DNA of 64,000 bases from an uncultured Eubacteriales bacterium. Its GTDB lineage: Bacteria; Bacillota; Clostridia; Christensenellales; Aristaeellaceae. The notes beneath the pieces are model-generated. The model saw only the letters and a list, made by a program, of their open reading frames with translations, searched no databases and had not been told where the DNA came from. Position numbers and translations under genes: made by a program. The number at the start of each line of letters is the position of its first letter. The stretch's first letter is position 1. The DNA is taken from assembly GCA_902761755.1 (NCBI GenBank), contig CACWLP010000003.1:1-64000 (forward strand), written 5' to 3'. This document shows, in pieces, positions 50,740 through 59,358 of the stretch.

Positions 50740-53009
50740 ATCTGGACGCTTTGAACCCCATGCAGCGCAGGGCGGCGGAAACGCTGGAGGGGCCTGTGCT
50801 GATCCTGGCGGGGGCGGGCAGCGGGAAGACCCGCACCCTCACCTACCGCATCGCCAATCTCATCGACCACGGGGTGCTGCCCTGGCACATCCTGGCGCTG
50901 ACCTTTACCAACAAGGCGGCGAAGGAAATGCTGGCCCGGGTGGAAAAGCTGGTGGGCGCCGACGCCCAGGACATGTGGATCGGCACGTTCCATTCCGTGT
51001 GCGTGCGCATCCTGCGCAGGGACATCGAGAAGCTGGGCTATCAGCGGTCCTTTACCATCTATGACGACGACGATCAGCTGCGGCTGATCAAGGACGGGCT
51101 CAAGCGGCTGAGCCTGGACGAAAACCGCATGCCGCCCAAGGAGATCCGCGCCGCGATCTCCGATGCGAAAAACCGGATGCTGACGCCGGACGAATGGTTT
51201 CAGGAATCCCTGAAGGATTACCGCAGCCAGCAGATCCACGATCTGTTCTGCTATTATGAGGAGCGGCTCCGGGCCGCCAACGCCCTGGATTTCGACGATC
51301 TGCTGCTCAAGGCCCTGGAATTGTTCGTGGATCATCCGCCGGTGCTGGATTATTACCGGCAGCGGTTCCAGTATGTCCACGTGGACGAATACCAGGATAC
51401 CAACACCGCCCAGTATACCTTCGTGCGGCTGCTTACCCAGGAGCACCGGAACCTGTGCGTGGTGGGGGACGACGACCAGAGCATCTACGGCTGGCGCGGG
51501 GCGGATATCCGCAATATCCTGGATTTTGAAAGCGATTTTCCGGATGCGAAAGTGATCAAGCTGGAGCAGAATTATCGCTCCACCGCCAATATCCTGGACG
51601 CGGCCAACCAGGTGATCGCCCACAACGTGGGGCGCAAGGAAAAGGCGCTGTGGACCGACGCGGGGGAAGGGGAAAAGATAAGCCTGTTCAGCGCCGGGGA
51701 CGAGAGGGAGGAGGCCGCCTGGATCTGCGAAAAGATCCGGAAAATGCAGCGGCAGGAGGGCACGCCCCTGTCCCAGATTGCGGTGCTGTACCGCATGCAC
51801 GCCCAGAGCCGCGTGCTGGAGGAAATGTTTACCCGGGCGGGAATCCCCTACCGGATCTTCGGCGGCACCCGGTTTTACGACCGCAAGGAGGTGCGGGACG
51901 CGCTGGCGTACCTGCGGGTGCTGGTGAATCCCGCGGACGACGTATCGCTGCTGCGCATCATCAACACCCCCAAGCGCGCCATCGGCGACAGCACGGTGGA
52001 GGCGCTGCGGGAGCACGCCCGGGAGGAGGAACTGCCGCTGTTTTCCGTGCTGTGCGATCCGCCGGAAACGCTGTCCTCCAGGCCCAAAAAGTGCATCGGG
52101 GAGTTTGCGCTGCTGCTCATGCGCCTCACCGCCATGAAGGATACCATGGCCCTGGGCGATCTGGTGGAGGCGGTGCTCGGGGAAACGGGGCTGCGGGCCC
52201 AGTTTGAAATCGAAGGCAGCGAGGAAGCCCAAACCCGCCTGGAAAACCTGATGGAATTCGCCGGGGCGGCCAGGGAATTCGAGAACCAGTCCGAGGATAA
52301 GACGCTGGAAGCGTTCCTGGAAAACGTTGCCCTGGTGACGGATCTGGACCGGCAGGAGGACGCGCCCCAGTACGTGACGCTGATGACGCTGCATTCCGCG
52401 AAGGGATTGGAGTACGAAGCGGTGTTCCTGACCGGGATGGAGGAGGGCATTTTCCCCTCCGTGCGCTCCGTGATGGAGGAAAAGCGGCTGGAGGAGGAGC
52501 GCCGGCTCTGCTACGTGGGCATCACCCGGGCGAAAAAGCGGCTGTTCCTCTCCTTTGCCCGGCGGCGGCTGCTTTTTAATCAGATCACCCATAACGCGCC
52601 GTCCCCCTTCCTCCGGGAGATTCCCCGGCGGCTGATTGCGGACGAATGGGCCGCGGCGGAGCGCCAGCCCTTCGGGAACGCGCCCCGGAGCGCGGCGCAG
52701 CCGTCCAGGCAGCCCCAGAAGCAGGAAATGGGCTTCGGCGCCCCGGGCATGGCCGCGGGCAGCCGCGGCGCGCTGAATATCCCCGGGGTGCAGAAGGGGT
52801 TCGTGGCGTCCCCGGCCCGGGCGTACGCGGCGAAGGCCGCCGTGTTCCGCGCCGGCGACCGGGTGATGCACCGGAAGTTCGGGGAAGGCACGGTGACGGA
52901 GGTCCGGGGCAGCGGCGCGGAGGAAAGGATCGTCATTTCCTTCCCGGCCTACGGAACGAAGGAGTTTTCCGTTTCCATCGCGCCCATCGTGAAGATCGGG
53001 GATGAATGA
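50736..53009 (+). CDS. pcrA: ATP-dependent DNA helicase PcrA/UvrD
   Basis: 757 residues, SF1A helicase. Walker A GAGSGKTRTLTYRIA, DEYQDTN, QNYRSTANIL, and the motif V/VI regions MTLHSAKGLEYEAVFL and CYVGITRAKKRLFL. The C-terminal region ends with a domain rich in Gly and Phe carrying VMHRKFGEGTVTEVRGSG, typical of Firmicutes PcrA. It acts in nucleotide excision repair and in clearing RNA polymerase and replication conflicts. ATG overlaps yerC. Confidence 0.95.
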   Translation: MNLDALNPMQRRAAETLEGPVLILAGAGSGKTRTLTYRIANLIDHGVLPWHILALTFTNKAAKEMLARVEKLVGADAQDMWIGTFHSVCVRILRRDIEKLGYQRSFTIYDDDDQLRLIKDGLKRLSLDENRMPPKEIRAAISDAKNRMLTPDEWFQESLKDYRSQQIHDLFCYYEERLRAANALDFDDLLLKALELFVDHPPVLDYYRQRFQYVHVDEYQDTNTAQYTFVRLLTQEHRNLCVVGDDDQSIYGWRGADIRNILDFESDFPDAKVIKLEQNYRSTANILDAANQVIAHNVGRKEKALWTDAGEGEKISLFSAGDEREEAAWICEKIRKMQRQEGTPLSQIAVLYRMHAQSRVLEEMFTRAGIPYRIFGGTRFYDRKEVRDALAYLRVLVNPADDVSLLRIINTPKRAIGDSTVEALREHAREEELPLFSVLCDPPETLSSRPKKCIGEFALLLMRLTAMKDTMALGDLVEAVLGETGLRAQFEIEGSEEAQTRLENLMEFAGAAREFENQSEDKTLEAFLENVALVTDLDRQEDAPQYVTLMTLHSAKGLEYEAVFLTGMEEGIFPSVRSVMEEKRLEEERRLCYVGITRAKKRLFLSFARRRLLFNQITHNAPSPFLREIPRRLIADEWAAAERQPFGNAPRSAAQPSRQPQKQEMGFGAPGMAAGSRGALNIPGVQKGFVASPARAYAAKAAVFRAGDRVMHRKFGEGTVTEVRGSGAEERIVISFPAYGTKEFSVSIAPIVKIGDE

Positions 53010-53033
53010 CGGCACAGCCGGGAGGGAAATAAC

Positions 53034-55007
53034 GTGGAACAGTTCCGGGACATGCGTTCCCTGGTGGATTATCTGAACCAAATGGCCCATGCGTACTACG
53101 TGCTGGACGATCCGAAGATCTCCGACATGGAGTACGACCGGCTGTACAATCAGCTGCTGGCAATGGAAAAGGAAACGGGCACGGTGCTGCCCGATTCGCC
53201 CACCCATCGGGTGGGGGGCGAGCCGCTTTCCGATTTCCAGAAGCACCGGCACATCACCCGCTTATGGAGCATGGACAAGGCCCAGAGCGAGGAGGAGCTT
53301 AACGCCTGGTTCGATCGGACGGAAAAGCTCTGGGCCCAGGACGGGACGCTGCCGCCCCTCACCTACGGCGTGGAATACAAGTTCGACGGCCTCACGCTGA
53401 ACCTGACCTACGACGGCGGCGTGCTCATCCAGGCCGCCACCCGGGGGAACGGCGAAGTGGGCGAGGCCATATTGCCCCAGGCCCGGACGGTGAAAAACGT
53501 GCCCCTCTCCATCCCCTGGAAGGGAAGGATCGAAGTGCAGGGCGAGTGCATCATGCGCCTGAGCGCCCTGAAAAAATACAACGAAGCGGCGGCGGAACCC
53601 CTGAAAAACGCCCGGAACGCCGCGGCCGGCGCCCTGCGCAACCTGGACCCCGCCGTGACGGCCAGCCGGAACCTGACGGCATATTTCTATCAGGTGGGCA
53701 CCATTGAAAACCCGCCCTTCCGCGATCAGACGGGCATGATTTCCTTCCTGCGGGAGCAGGGCTTTCCCGTCAGCCCGTATTTTGAAACGGCCGCGTCCCG
53801 GGAAGGGGTGATCGCCCTGATCCGGCAGATCGAAGCGGCGAGGCCGAAGCTGGATTTCCTCATCGACGGGGCGGTGATCAAGGTGATGGATCAGCGCACC
53901 CGGGAGACCATGGGCTTTACCGATAAATTCCCCCGGTGGGCGGTGGCGTACAAGTTCGAGGCGGAGGAGGCCACCTCCACCCTGGAGAAAGTGACCTGGG
54001 AGCTGGGCCGCACGGGGAAGCTGACCCCCCTGGCCCACGTGACGCCGGTGGATTTTTCCGGGGTGACGGTGAAAAAGGCCACGCTGAACAATTACGGCGA
54101 TATCCTGCGCAAGAAGCTGACGCTGGGCTGCCGGGTGTGGATCCGGCGGAGCAACGACGTGATTCCGGAGATCACGGGCCGGGTGGAGGACGATGGGACG
54201 GGCGGGGAGATCCTGCCGCCGGACAAATGCCCCGCCTGCGGCGGAAGCGTGACGGCGCGGGGAGCGAACCTGTACTGCCTGAACCGGGAAAGCTGCCGCC
54301 CCCAGGCGGTGGCGCGGCTGGCGCACTTCGCTTCCCGGGACGCCATGGACATCACCGGCTTTTCGGAAAAGACCGCCGGGCTTCTGTACGACGCCCTGGG
54401 CGTCCGGGACGCGGCGGATTTGTATCACCTGACGGCGGATCAGCTCCAGGCCCTGGAGGGGTTTCAGGACAAGCGCGCCCAGAACCTGCTGGACGCCCTG
54501 GAAAAAAGCAAGCACTGCGCCCTGCCCCGGTTCCTGCTGGCCGTCGGCATCCCCAATATCGGCCGCCGCACCGCCCGGGACCTGGCGGCGCACTTCGGCA
54601 CCCTGGAAAAGGTGCGGGCGGCGACGGCGGATGAGCTGCTGGCCATCGACGAGGTGGGGGAGATCGTGGCCCAGAGCGTGGTGGACTTTTTCTCCTTCCC
54701 GGAAAACCAGCGCATGATCGACCGGCTGCTGTCGGCGGGTGTCGTCCCCCAGGAGGAGGAGAAGCAGTCCGGCGGCGCGCTCAGCGGGAAAACGCTGGTG
54801 GTGACGGGCACCCTGCCCACCTTCAGCCGCCAGCAGGCGGAGGAGTTCATCCGCGCCCACGGCGGCACGGCGGCGTCCTCCGTCAGCAAAAAGACCGCTT
54901 ACGTGGTGGCCGGGGAAAGCGCGGGCAGCAAGCTGACGAAGGCCCAGGCCCTGGGAATCCCCGTGATCACGGAAGAGGAGCTGATCCGTCTGGCCCGGGG
55001 ATCGTGA
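53034..55007 (+). CDS. ligA: NAD-dependent DNA ligase LigA
   Basis: 657 residues. The adenylated Lys is in YKFDG (about residue 112), the zinc finger Cys set in CPACGG and YCLNRESC, then HhH modules and a C-terminal BRCT domain (GKTLVVTGTLPTFSRQQAEE). GTG 53034 is chosen; GGGAGG precedes it. Joins nicks in replication and repair. Third gene of the yerC-pcrA-ligA operon. Confidence 0.95.
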   Translation: MEQFRDMRSLVDYLNQMAHAYYVLDDPKISDMEYDRLYNQLLAMEKETGTVLPDSPTHRVGGEPLSDFQKHRHITRLWSMDKAQSEEELNAWFDRTEKLWAQDGTLPPLTYGVEYKFDGLTLNLTYDGGVLIQAATRGNGEVGEAILPQARTVKNVPLSIPWKGRIEVQGECIMRLSALKKYNEAAAEPLKNARNAAAGALRNLDPAVTASRNLTAYFYQVGTIENPPFRDQTGMISFLREQGFPVSPYFETAASREGVIALIRQIEAARPKLDFLIDGAVIKVMDQRTRETMGFTDKFPRWAVAYKFEAEEATSTLEKVTWELGRTGKLTPLAHVTPVDFSGVTVKKATLNNYGDILRKKLTLGCRVWIRRSNDVIPEITGRVEDDGTGGEILPPDKCPACGGSVTARGANLYCLNRESCRPQAVARLAHFASRDAMDITGFSEKTAGLLYDALGVRDAADLYHLTADQLQALEGFQDKRAQNLLDALEKSKHCALPRFLLAVGIPNIGRRTARDLAAHFGTLEKVRAATADELLAIDEVGEIVAQSVVDFFSFPENQRMIDRLLSAGVVPQEEEKQSGGALSGKTLVVTGTLPTFSRQQAEEFIRAHGGTAASSVSKKTAYVVAGESAGSKLTKAQALGIPVITEEELIRLARGS

Positions 55008-55049
55008 ATTGGCCAATATCGGCTGAAATGGGAATCCTGTCAAAAAAGG

Positions 55050-55077
55050 TTGACAGCGGTATAAATGCCTGTATAAT
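55050..55077 (+). promoter_or_regulatory. Promoter upstream of the unknown gene at 55138
   Basis: TTGACA (55050-55055), 16 bases, TATAAT (55072-55077): near-consensus boxes, short spacer. Confidence 0.75.
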
Positions 55078-55137
55078 CGTAAGCAGGCGACGGAAGAAAA
55101 AACGCGCTGATCCAACAGGGAAAGGGGCGATGCGGGG

Positions 55138-56178
55138 ATGCTTCGGGCGGCGGTGAGCGGAAGAGAAGGATGGAGCGACAAAACCATGAGCGTGCTTCGG
55201 GAGCAGCAGCTGGAAGCATGCCAGGACCGTTTGTCCCGCTGCCCGACGAAGGATCTCTTTTCCGATCTGTGCCAGGACGAAGCGGCGCAGCTGTTCGCCA
55301 TGTCCTTTTACGCAAAGGAAAACCGGGGCAGGAAAATGGAGCTTTCCGAATTGCGGGCGCTGGTGCGCGCCCGGGTGAGGAAGGAAGCGTGCTTCCTCAC
55401 GCCCCGGGAGGACGATCTGGTGAAGCGCATGCTGATTGGCGGCGGGGAAACGCCCCTGCAGGACTGGGACGAGATCAGCGCCGCGGAAGCGCTGATTTCC
55501 CGCTTGTGGTGCACGCTGGGGATCGTGGACGACGAAACGGCCATGCTGCGCCTGTCCCCGGCCCTGACGGAAGCGGTGACCGGGGCGATGACGGAAGCGG
55601 AATACGCCCGGGTGCGCCAGATGATCTTTTCCTTTGACGCCACGCTGCATTCGCTTCTGTATCTGTCCGGCTTCCTGCATGCCGCCGTGCCCATGGAGCA
55701 TTTCCGCCGCCAGTGGACGGGGGACGAGGGCGCGGTGGTGCGGCTGCTGGTGGCCCGATACCTGCGGGCGGCCTTCGATTACACGGAAACGCCCCAGGGG
55801 GAGATCATCCTTCTGCATCCCGGCCTGGCGGACCCGGAAAAGCTGCTCGCCGGGCTGAACGGCATGGAGAGCACCCAGGTGCATCTGACCCGGGAAATGA
55901 TGCTGGGCGGGATGAACGAGGTATTGCCCGAGGAAAGGGCCAGCTGGGCCGCCATGCGGGGAGAGCTCTGCGGCGCCGTGCGGCCCGAACTGGACGAGGG
56001 GGACGTGCTGGAGGACCTGCGGATGATGGCCAAGCAGGGGGCGACGCTTCCGGAAATGCGGGAAGTGCTGGAAAACGCGCTGTGCGTGCTGCCTTCGCCC
56101 CGGATGCTGGCGTGCCTGGAGCAATTGCATACCCAGACAGTGCGCTGGCTGGGCATGGCCCCGGCGGTGCTGAACTGA
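55138..56178 (+). CDS. Unknown soluble helical protein (346 aa)
   Basis: I cannot recognise a family. It is rich in Leu, Glu, Arg and Ala with no signal peptide or membrane segment. Visible patterns include CPTKDLFSDLCQDEAAQLFA near the N-terminus and MEHFRRQWTGDEGAVVRLLV around residue 195. An ATG at 55186 (MSVLREQQ) is an alternative start; neither site has a clear GGAGG. It ends in a TGATG overlap with the RluA gene, so the two are translationally coupled. A strong promoter precedes it. The C-terminal TVRWLGMAPAVLN is also unusual. Confidence 0.7.
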   Translation: MLRAAVSGREGWSDKTMSVLREQQLEACQDRLSRCPTKDLFSDLCQDEAAQLFAMSFYAKENRGRKMELSELRALVRARVRKEACFLTPREDDLVKRMLIGGGETPLQDWDEISAAEALISRLWCTLGIVDDETAMLRLSPALTEAVTGAMTEAEYARVRQMIFSFDATLHSLLYLSGFLHAAVPMEHFRRQWTGDEGAVVRLLVARYLRAAFDYTETPQGEIILLHPGLADPEKLLAGLNGMESTQVHLTREMMLGGMNEVLPEERASWAAMRGELCGAVRPELDEGDVLEDLRMMAKQGATLPEMREVLENALCVLPSPRMLACLEQLHTQTVRWLGMAPAVLN

Positions 56179-57029
56179 TGCGGGTCTATAACGCTTTGGT
56201 CCCGCCGGAGGCGGAAGGGATGCGGCTGGACGGGTACATCGCCCTGTCCATGCCGCTTTTGCCTGCCCGGACGGTGCGGGAGGCTTTCGCCCGCCGGGAC
56301 GTGAAGATGGACGGACGGCGCTGCGCCGGGGATACCCCGGTGATTCCCGGGGCGCAGGTGGCGCTGTACACCGGATACGCGGCGGAATTGCCCGTGGTGT
56401 ACGAGGACGAACGGGTGCTGCTGGTCAATAAGCCCGCGGGCATCTCCTGCGACGAGGACGGGCGGGGCGGCATGACGGTGCTGAGCCTGCTGACGGAACG
56501 GGCGCAGGGCGCGTATGTTCCGCGGCTGTGCCACCGGCTGGACAACCCCACCCAGGGGCTGCTGCTGCTGTGCAAGGACGATGAAAGCGAAAGCCTGCTG
56601 CTGGACGCTTTCCGGGAGCGGCGGATGGAAAAGATCTACCAGTGCCTGGTGCGGGGGGAAATGCGCCCGCCGGCGGACACGAAGGAAGCGTTCCTCGTCA
56701 AGGACGCGCAGCAGGCCCGGGTGCGGATCGTCACCCACGAAACGCCCGGCGCGCTGCCCATCGCCACCCGGTATGAAACCCTGGATTTTGACGGCGCGGT
56801 TTCCCGGCTGCGGGTGACGCTGCTCACCGGGCGCACCCACCAGATCCGGGCGCACATGGCCTTCCTTTCCCACCCCATCCTGGGGGACGACAAGTACGGC
56901 GACCGGGCGCTGAACAGGCGCATGAAGGCCCGGACGCTGCGCCTGTGCGCCGTGGAAATGACCTTTCACGCAGGCGGCGCGCTTGCTTACCTGGACGGAA
57001 AAACCTTCGCGGTGGAGCCGCCGTTCTGA
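56178..57029 (+). CDS. RluA-family pseudouridine synthase
   Basis: 283 residues. The catalytic motif CHRLDNPTQGLLLL contains the nucleophilic Asp, and an S4-like N-terminal part (RLDGYIALSMPLLPARTVRE) is present. Later LLTGRTHQIRAHMAFL is the family signature. Target (rRNA or tRNA) cannot be told from sequence. Its ATG overlaps the preceding TGA. Confidence 0.88.
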   Translation: MRVYNALVPPEAEGMRLDGYIALSMPLLPARTVREAFARRDVKMDGRRCAGDTPVIPGAQVALYTGYAAELPVVYEDERVLLVNKPAGISCDEDGRGGMTVLSLLTERAQGAYVPRLCHRLDNPTQGLLLLCKDDESESLLLDAFRERRMEKIYQCLVRGEMRPPADTKEAFLVKDAQQARVRIVTHETPGALPIATRYETLDFDGAVSRLRVTLLTGRTHQIRAHMAFLSHPILGDDKYGDRALNRRMKARTLRLCAVEMTFHAGGALAYLDGKTFAVEPPF

Positions 57030-57046
57030 AGAAAAAGGAGCAGGAT

Positions 57047-57877
57047 ATGACTGATTTTCCCATCCGCCTGATCGCTACGGATCTGGACGGAACGCTGCTG
57101 GATCATCAGGGGCAGATGGTGCCTGAAAACGTGGGGGCCATCCGGGCCGCCCAGGAAATGGGGGTCACGGTGGCCGTCGCCACGGGGCGGTTCCCGGAGA
57201 ACGCGTACCTGAAAATGCAGGACAGCGGGCTTGCGTGCCCCATCATGGGGGAGAATGGCGCCAACATCGTGGATGCGCAGCTGCGGCCCCTGGCTATGCA
57301 CGTGATGGACACGGAGGCGGCGAAACGGACGCTGGAGGTGATTCTCTCCTTCGGGGCGGACAGCTTTATTTTCGGGCACAGGACCATCTGCACCACCCGC
57401 CCAGACGCCCACCACCATTCGGAGCTTTCCCAGGGCGACAGAATCGGAAAACTGGGAATCACCTATGTGCACGGGCTGGAAGCCGCCCGGGAGATCGTGC
57501 TGGGGCCGGTGCATAAATTCTATATCTGCGATAACGTGCCCCTGGCGCCGCTGCGCAGGGCGCTTCGGGAGATCCCCGGCATCGCGGTGACCCGGTCCGC
57601 GGAAAACAACGTGGAGGTCATGCCCCGGGGCGTGGACAAGGGAAGCGGCCTTAAGGAATTCGCGGCGTATTTGGGGGTGCCCATGCAACAGGTGATGGCC
57701 CTGGGGGACCACGACAACGACGCGCCCATGCTGCGGGCGGCGGGCTTCGGCGTGGCTATGGGAAACGGAAGCGAACGGGCGAAGAAGGCCGCGCGCTTCC
57801 TCACCGCCGACTGCCGGGAGGGCGGCTTCGCCCGGGCGGTGGAGCGGTTCGTACTGAACGGGGAACGGGAGGAATAG
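57047..57877 (+). CDS. HAD superfamily Cof-type hydrolase
   Basis: 276 residues. IATDLDGTLLDHQG carries the nucleophile Asp, VAVATGRFPENAYLKM the second motif, and ALGDHDNDAPMLRAAGFGVAMGN the third and fourth motifs. Cof-type HADs dephosphorylate sugar phosphates or nucleotide cofactors. ATG 57047 has AAGGAG. Confidence 0.87.
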   Translation: MTDFPIRLIATDLDGTLLDHQGQMVPENVGAIRAAQEMGVTVAVATGRFPENAYLKMQDSGLACPIMGENGANIVDAQLRPLAMHVMDTEAAKRTLEVILSFGADSFIFGHRTICTTRPDAHHHSELSQGDRIGKLGITYVHGLEAAREIVLGPVHKFYICDNVPLAPLRRALREIPGIAVTRSAENNVEVMPRGVDKGSGLKEFAAYLGVPMQQVMALGDHDNDAPMLRAAGFGVAMGNGSERAKKAARFLTADCREGGFARAVERFVLNGEREE

Positions 57878-57878
57878 C

Positions 57879-58796
57879 ATGCCCACGCGGCGCAGCCAGG
57901 GAACGCTGAACATGATCCGGTCGCACAAAAAAGCGGCGGTGGGGTTCGGCATGGATTGGCTGATGCGGGTAAATCCCACGGCGGACACCGTGGCAAAGAT
58001 CCGCATGAGCGGCACCCGGGCCGATCCGGTCCGGGGCCTTGGCATGCCCGCGCTGATGCTTTCTCCCCGGAAAACGCAAGTGGAGGACGGGGCGATCCTG
58101 CACCTGCACGGCGGCGCCTTCGTCAGCGGCGGCATCCTGCAGTGCCGGGCCATCGCGTCGCCCATCTGCAGCGCGGCGGGGGTGAAAACCCTGACGTTTT
58201 CCTACCGTCTGGCCCCCCGGTGCCCCTATCCCGCCCAGCTGGAGGACGCCATGCGGGCGTACCGGTATCTGATGGATCTGGGCTATGCGCCGGAAAAAAT
58301 CGCCCTGGTGGGGGAAAGCGCGGGCGGAAATCTGGCGCTGGCGCTGGCGCTGAAGCTCCGGGACGCGGGAAAGCCCCTGCCCGCCGCCATCGCGCTGATG
58401 TCCCCGTGGGTGGACCTGGCCCAGACGGGAGAAAGCTACGCGCTCCTGGCGGACGTGGACGCTACGCTGGATGCGGAAAGCCTGATGGAGGACGCCCTCG
58501 CCTACGCGGGCAGCCCCGGCCGGCTGACGGACCCGGAGATTTCTCCGGTATACGCGGATTTTTCGGGGTTTCCGCCGGTGCTGATCCATTGCGGCACCAG
58601 CGAGATCCTGCTGAGCGATTCGGAAATGCTGGAAAGGAAGCTGCTCGATGGCGGAGTGGACGCGCAGATCGTCCGCTGGGCGGGAATGTGCCATGTATTC
58701 CAGGCCTTCGGCTTCAAGGAAAGCAAGGCCAGCGTAAGCCAGATCGGCGCGTTTTTGCTGAAAGCCCTGCGGGAGGGAAAGACGGATGAAGAATGA
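57879..58796 (+). CDS. Alpha/beta hydrolase, hormone-sensitive-lipase-like esterase
   Basis: 305 residues. Oxyanion motif LHLHGGAFVSGGI (around residue 75), nucleophile elbow GESAGGN (about 147) and the late AGMCHVFQAF with the catalytic His. It lacks a signal peptide, so it is cytoplasmic. Starts 2 bases after the HAD stop and overlaps the NUDIX gene by 11 bases. Confidence 0.87.
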   Translation: MPTRRSQGTLNMIRSHKKAAVGFGMDWLMRVNPTADTVAKIRMSGTRADPVRGLGMPALMLSPRKTQVEDGAILHLHGGAFVSGGILQCRAIASPICSAAGVKTLTFSYRLAPRCPYPAQLEDAMRAYRYLMDLGYAPEKIALVGESAGGNLALALALKLRDAGKPLPAAIALMSPWVDLAQTGESYALLADVDATLDAESLMEDALAYAGSPGRLTDPEISPVYADFSGFPPVLIHCGTSEILLSDSEMLERKLLDGGVDAQIVRWAGMCHVFQAFGFKESKASVSQIGAFLLKALREGKTDEE

Positions 58797-59220
58797 AAAA
58801 TGCAGCGGGGCGGTGGTGTTTGCCCGAAACGGGGAGGAAACGCGCTTTGCCATGGTCCGGGAGTCGGACGGGCATTGGAGCTTTCCCAAGGGCCACGTGG
58901 AGGCAGGGGAAACGGATGAGGAAACCGCCCTTCGGGAGATCCGGGAGGAAACGGGGCTGGACGTTCGTCTGGTAAGCGGTTTCCGGGAAGAGGAAAGCCA
59001 CCCCCTGGCCCGGGAAGGCAGGCCGGATACCATCAAAACCGTGGTTTACTTCCTGGCGGAGGCGCAGATGGATGCGCTGGTAGCCTGCGATGAAACAGAA
59101 ATTTCCCGCACGGCCTGGCTGACTTTGGAGGAGGCGGCGGAAAACCTTTCGTCGGCCCGGCGGCAGGAGATCCTTTTTCTGGCGGGGAAACAGATTGAAA
59201 TGATGTACCGGGTGAAATGA
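58786..59220 (+). CDS. NUDIX hydrolase
   Basis: 144 residues. The complete NUDIX box runs from GHVEAGETDEE to REIREETGLDV, preceded by HWSFPKGH, a layout seen in diadenosine-polyphosphate and m7GpppX hydrolases. Third gene of the HAD-esterase-NUDIX run; followed by a terminator. Confidence 0.9.
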   Translation: MKNEKCSGAVVFARNGEETRFAMVRESDGHWSFPKGHVEAGETDEETALREIREETGLDVRLVSGFREEESHPLAREGRPDTIKTVVYFLAEAQMDALVACDETEISRTAWLTLEEAAENLSSARRQEILFLAGKQIEMMYRVK

Positions 59221-59246
59221 TTTGTAAATCTGTTGTTTGACAGAAA

Positions 59247-59275
59247 CGGGAAATGCTTGCATTTCCTGTTTTTTT
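59247..59275 (+). terminator. Terminator overlapping the tig promoter
   Basis: CGGGAAATGC pairs with GCATTTCCTG (2-base loop as written, so the inner pair opens), followed by seven T. It contains the -35 box of the tig promoter. Confidence 0.75.
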
Positions 59276-59285
59276 ATGGTAAAAT
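59257..59285 (+). promoter_or_regulatory. Promoter of the tig-clpP-clpX operon
   Basis: TTGCAT (59257-59262), 17 bases, TAAAAT (59280-59285). The same TTGCAT -35 is found at 12672 and 13897. Confidence 0.7.
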
Positions 59286-59358
59286 GCACGATAGCGCTTT
59301 GTGCCCAGGGCCAAAGCCGACCATGCCGAGAGAGGCGAAATTGGAGGGTGTTCCTGAA

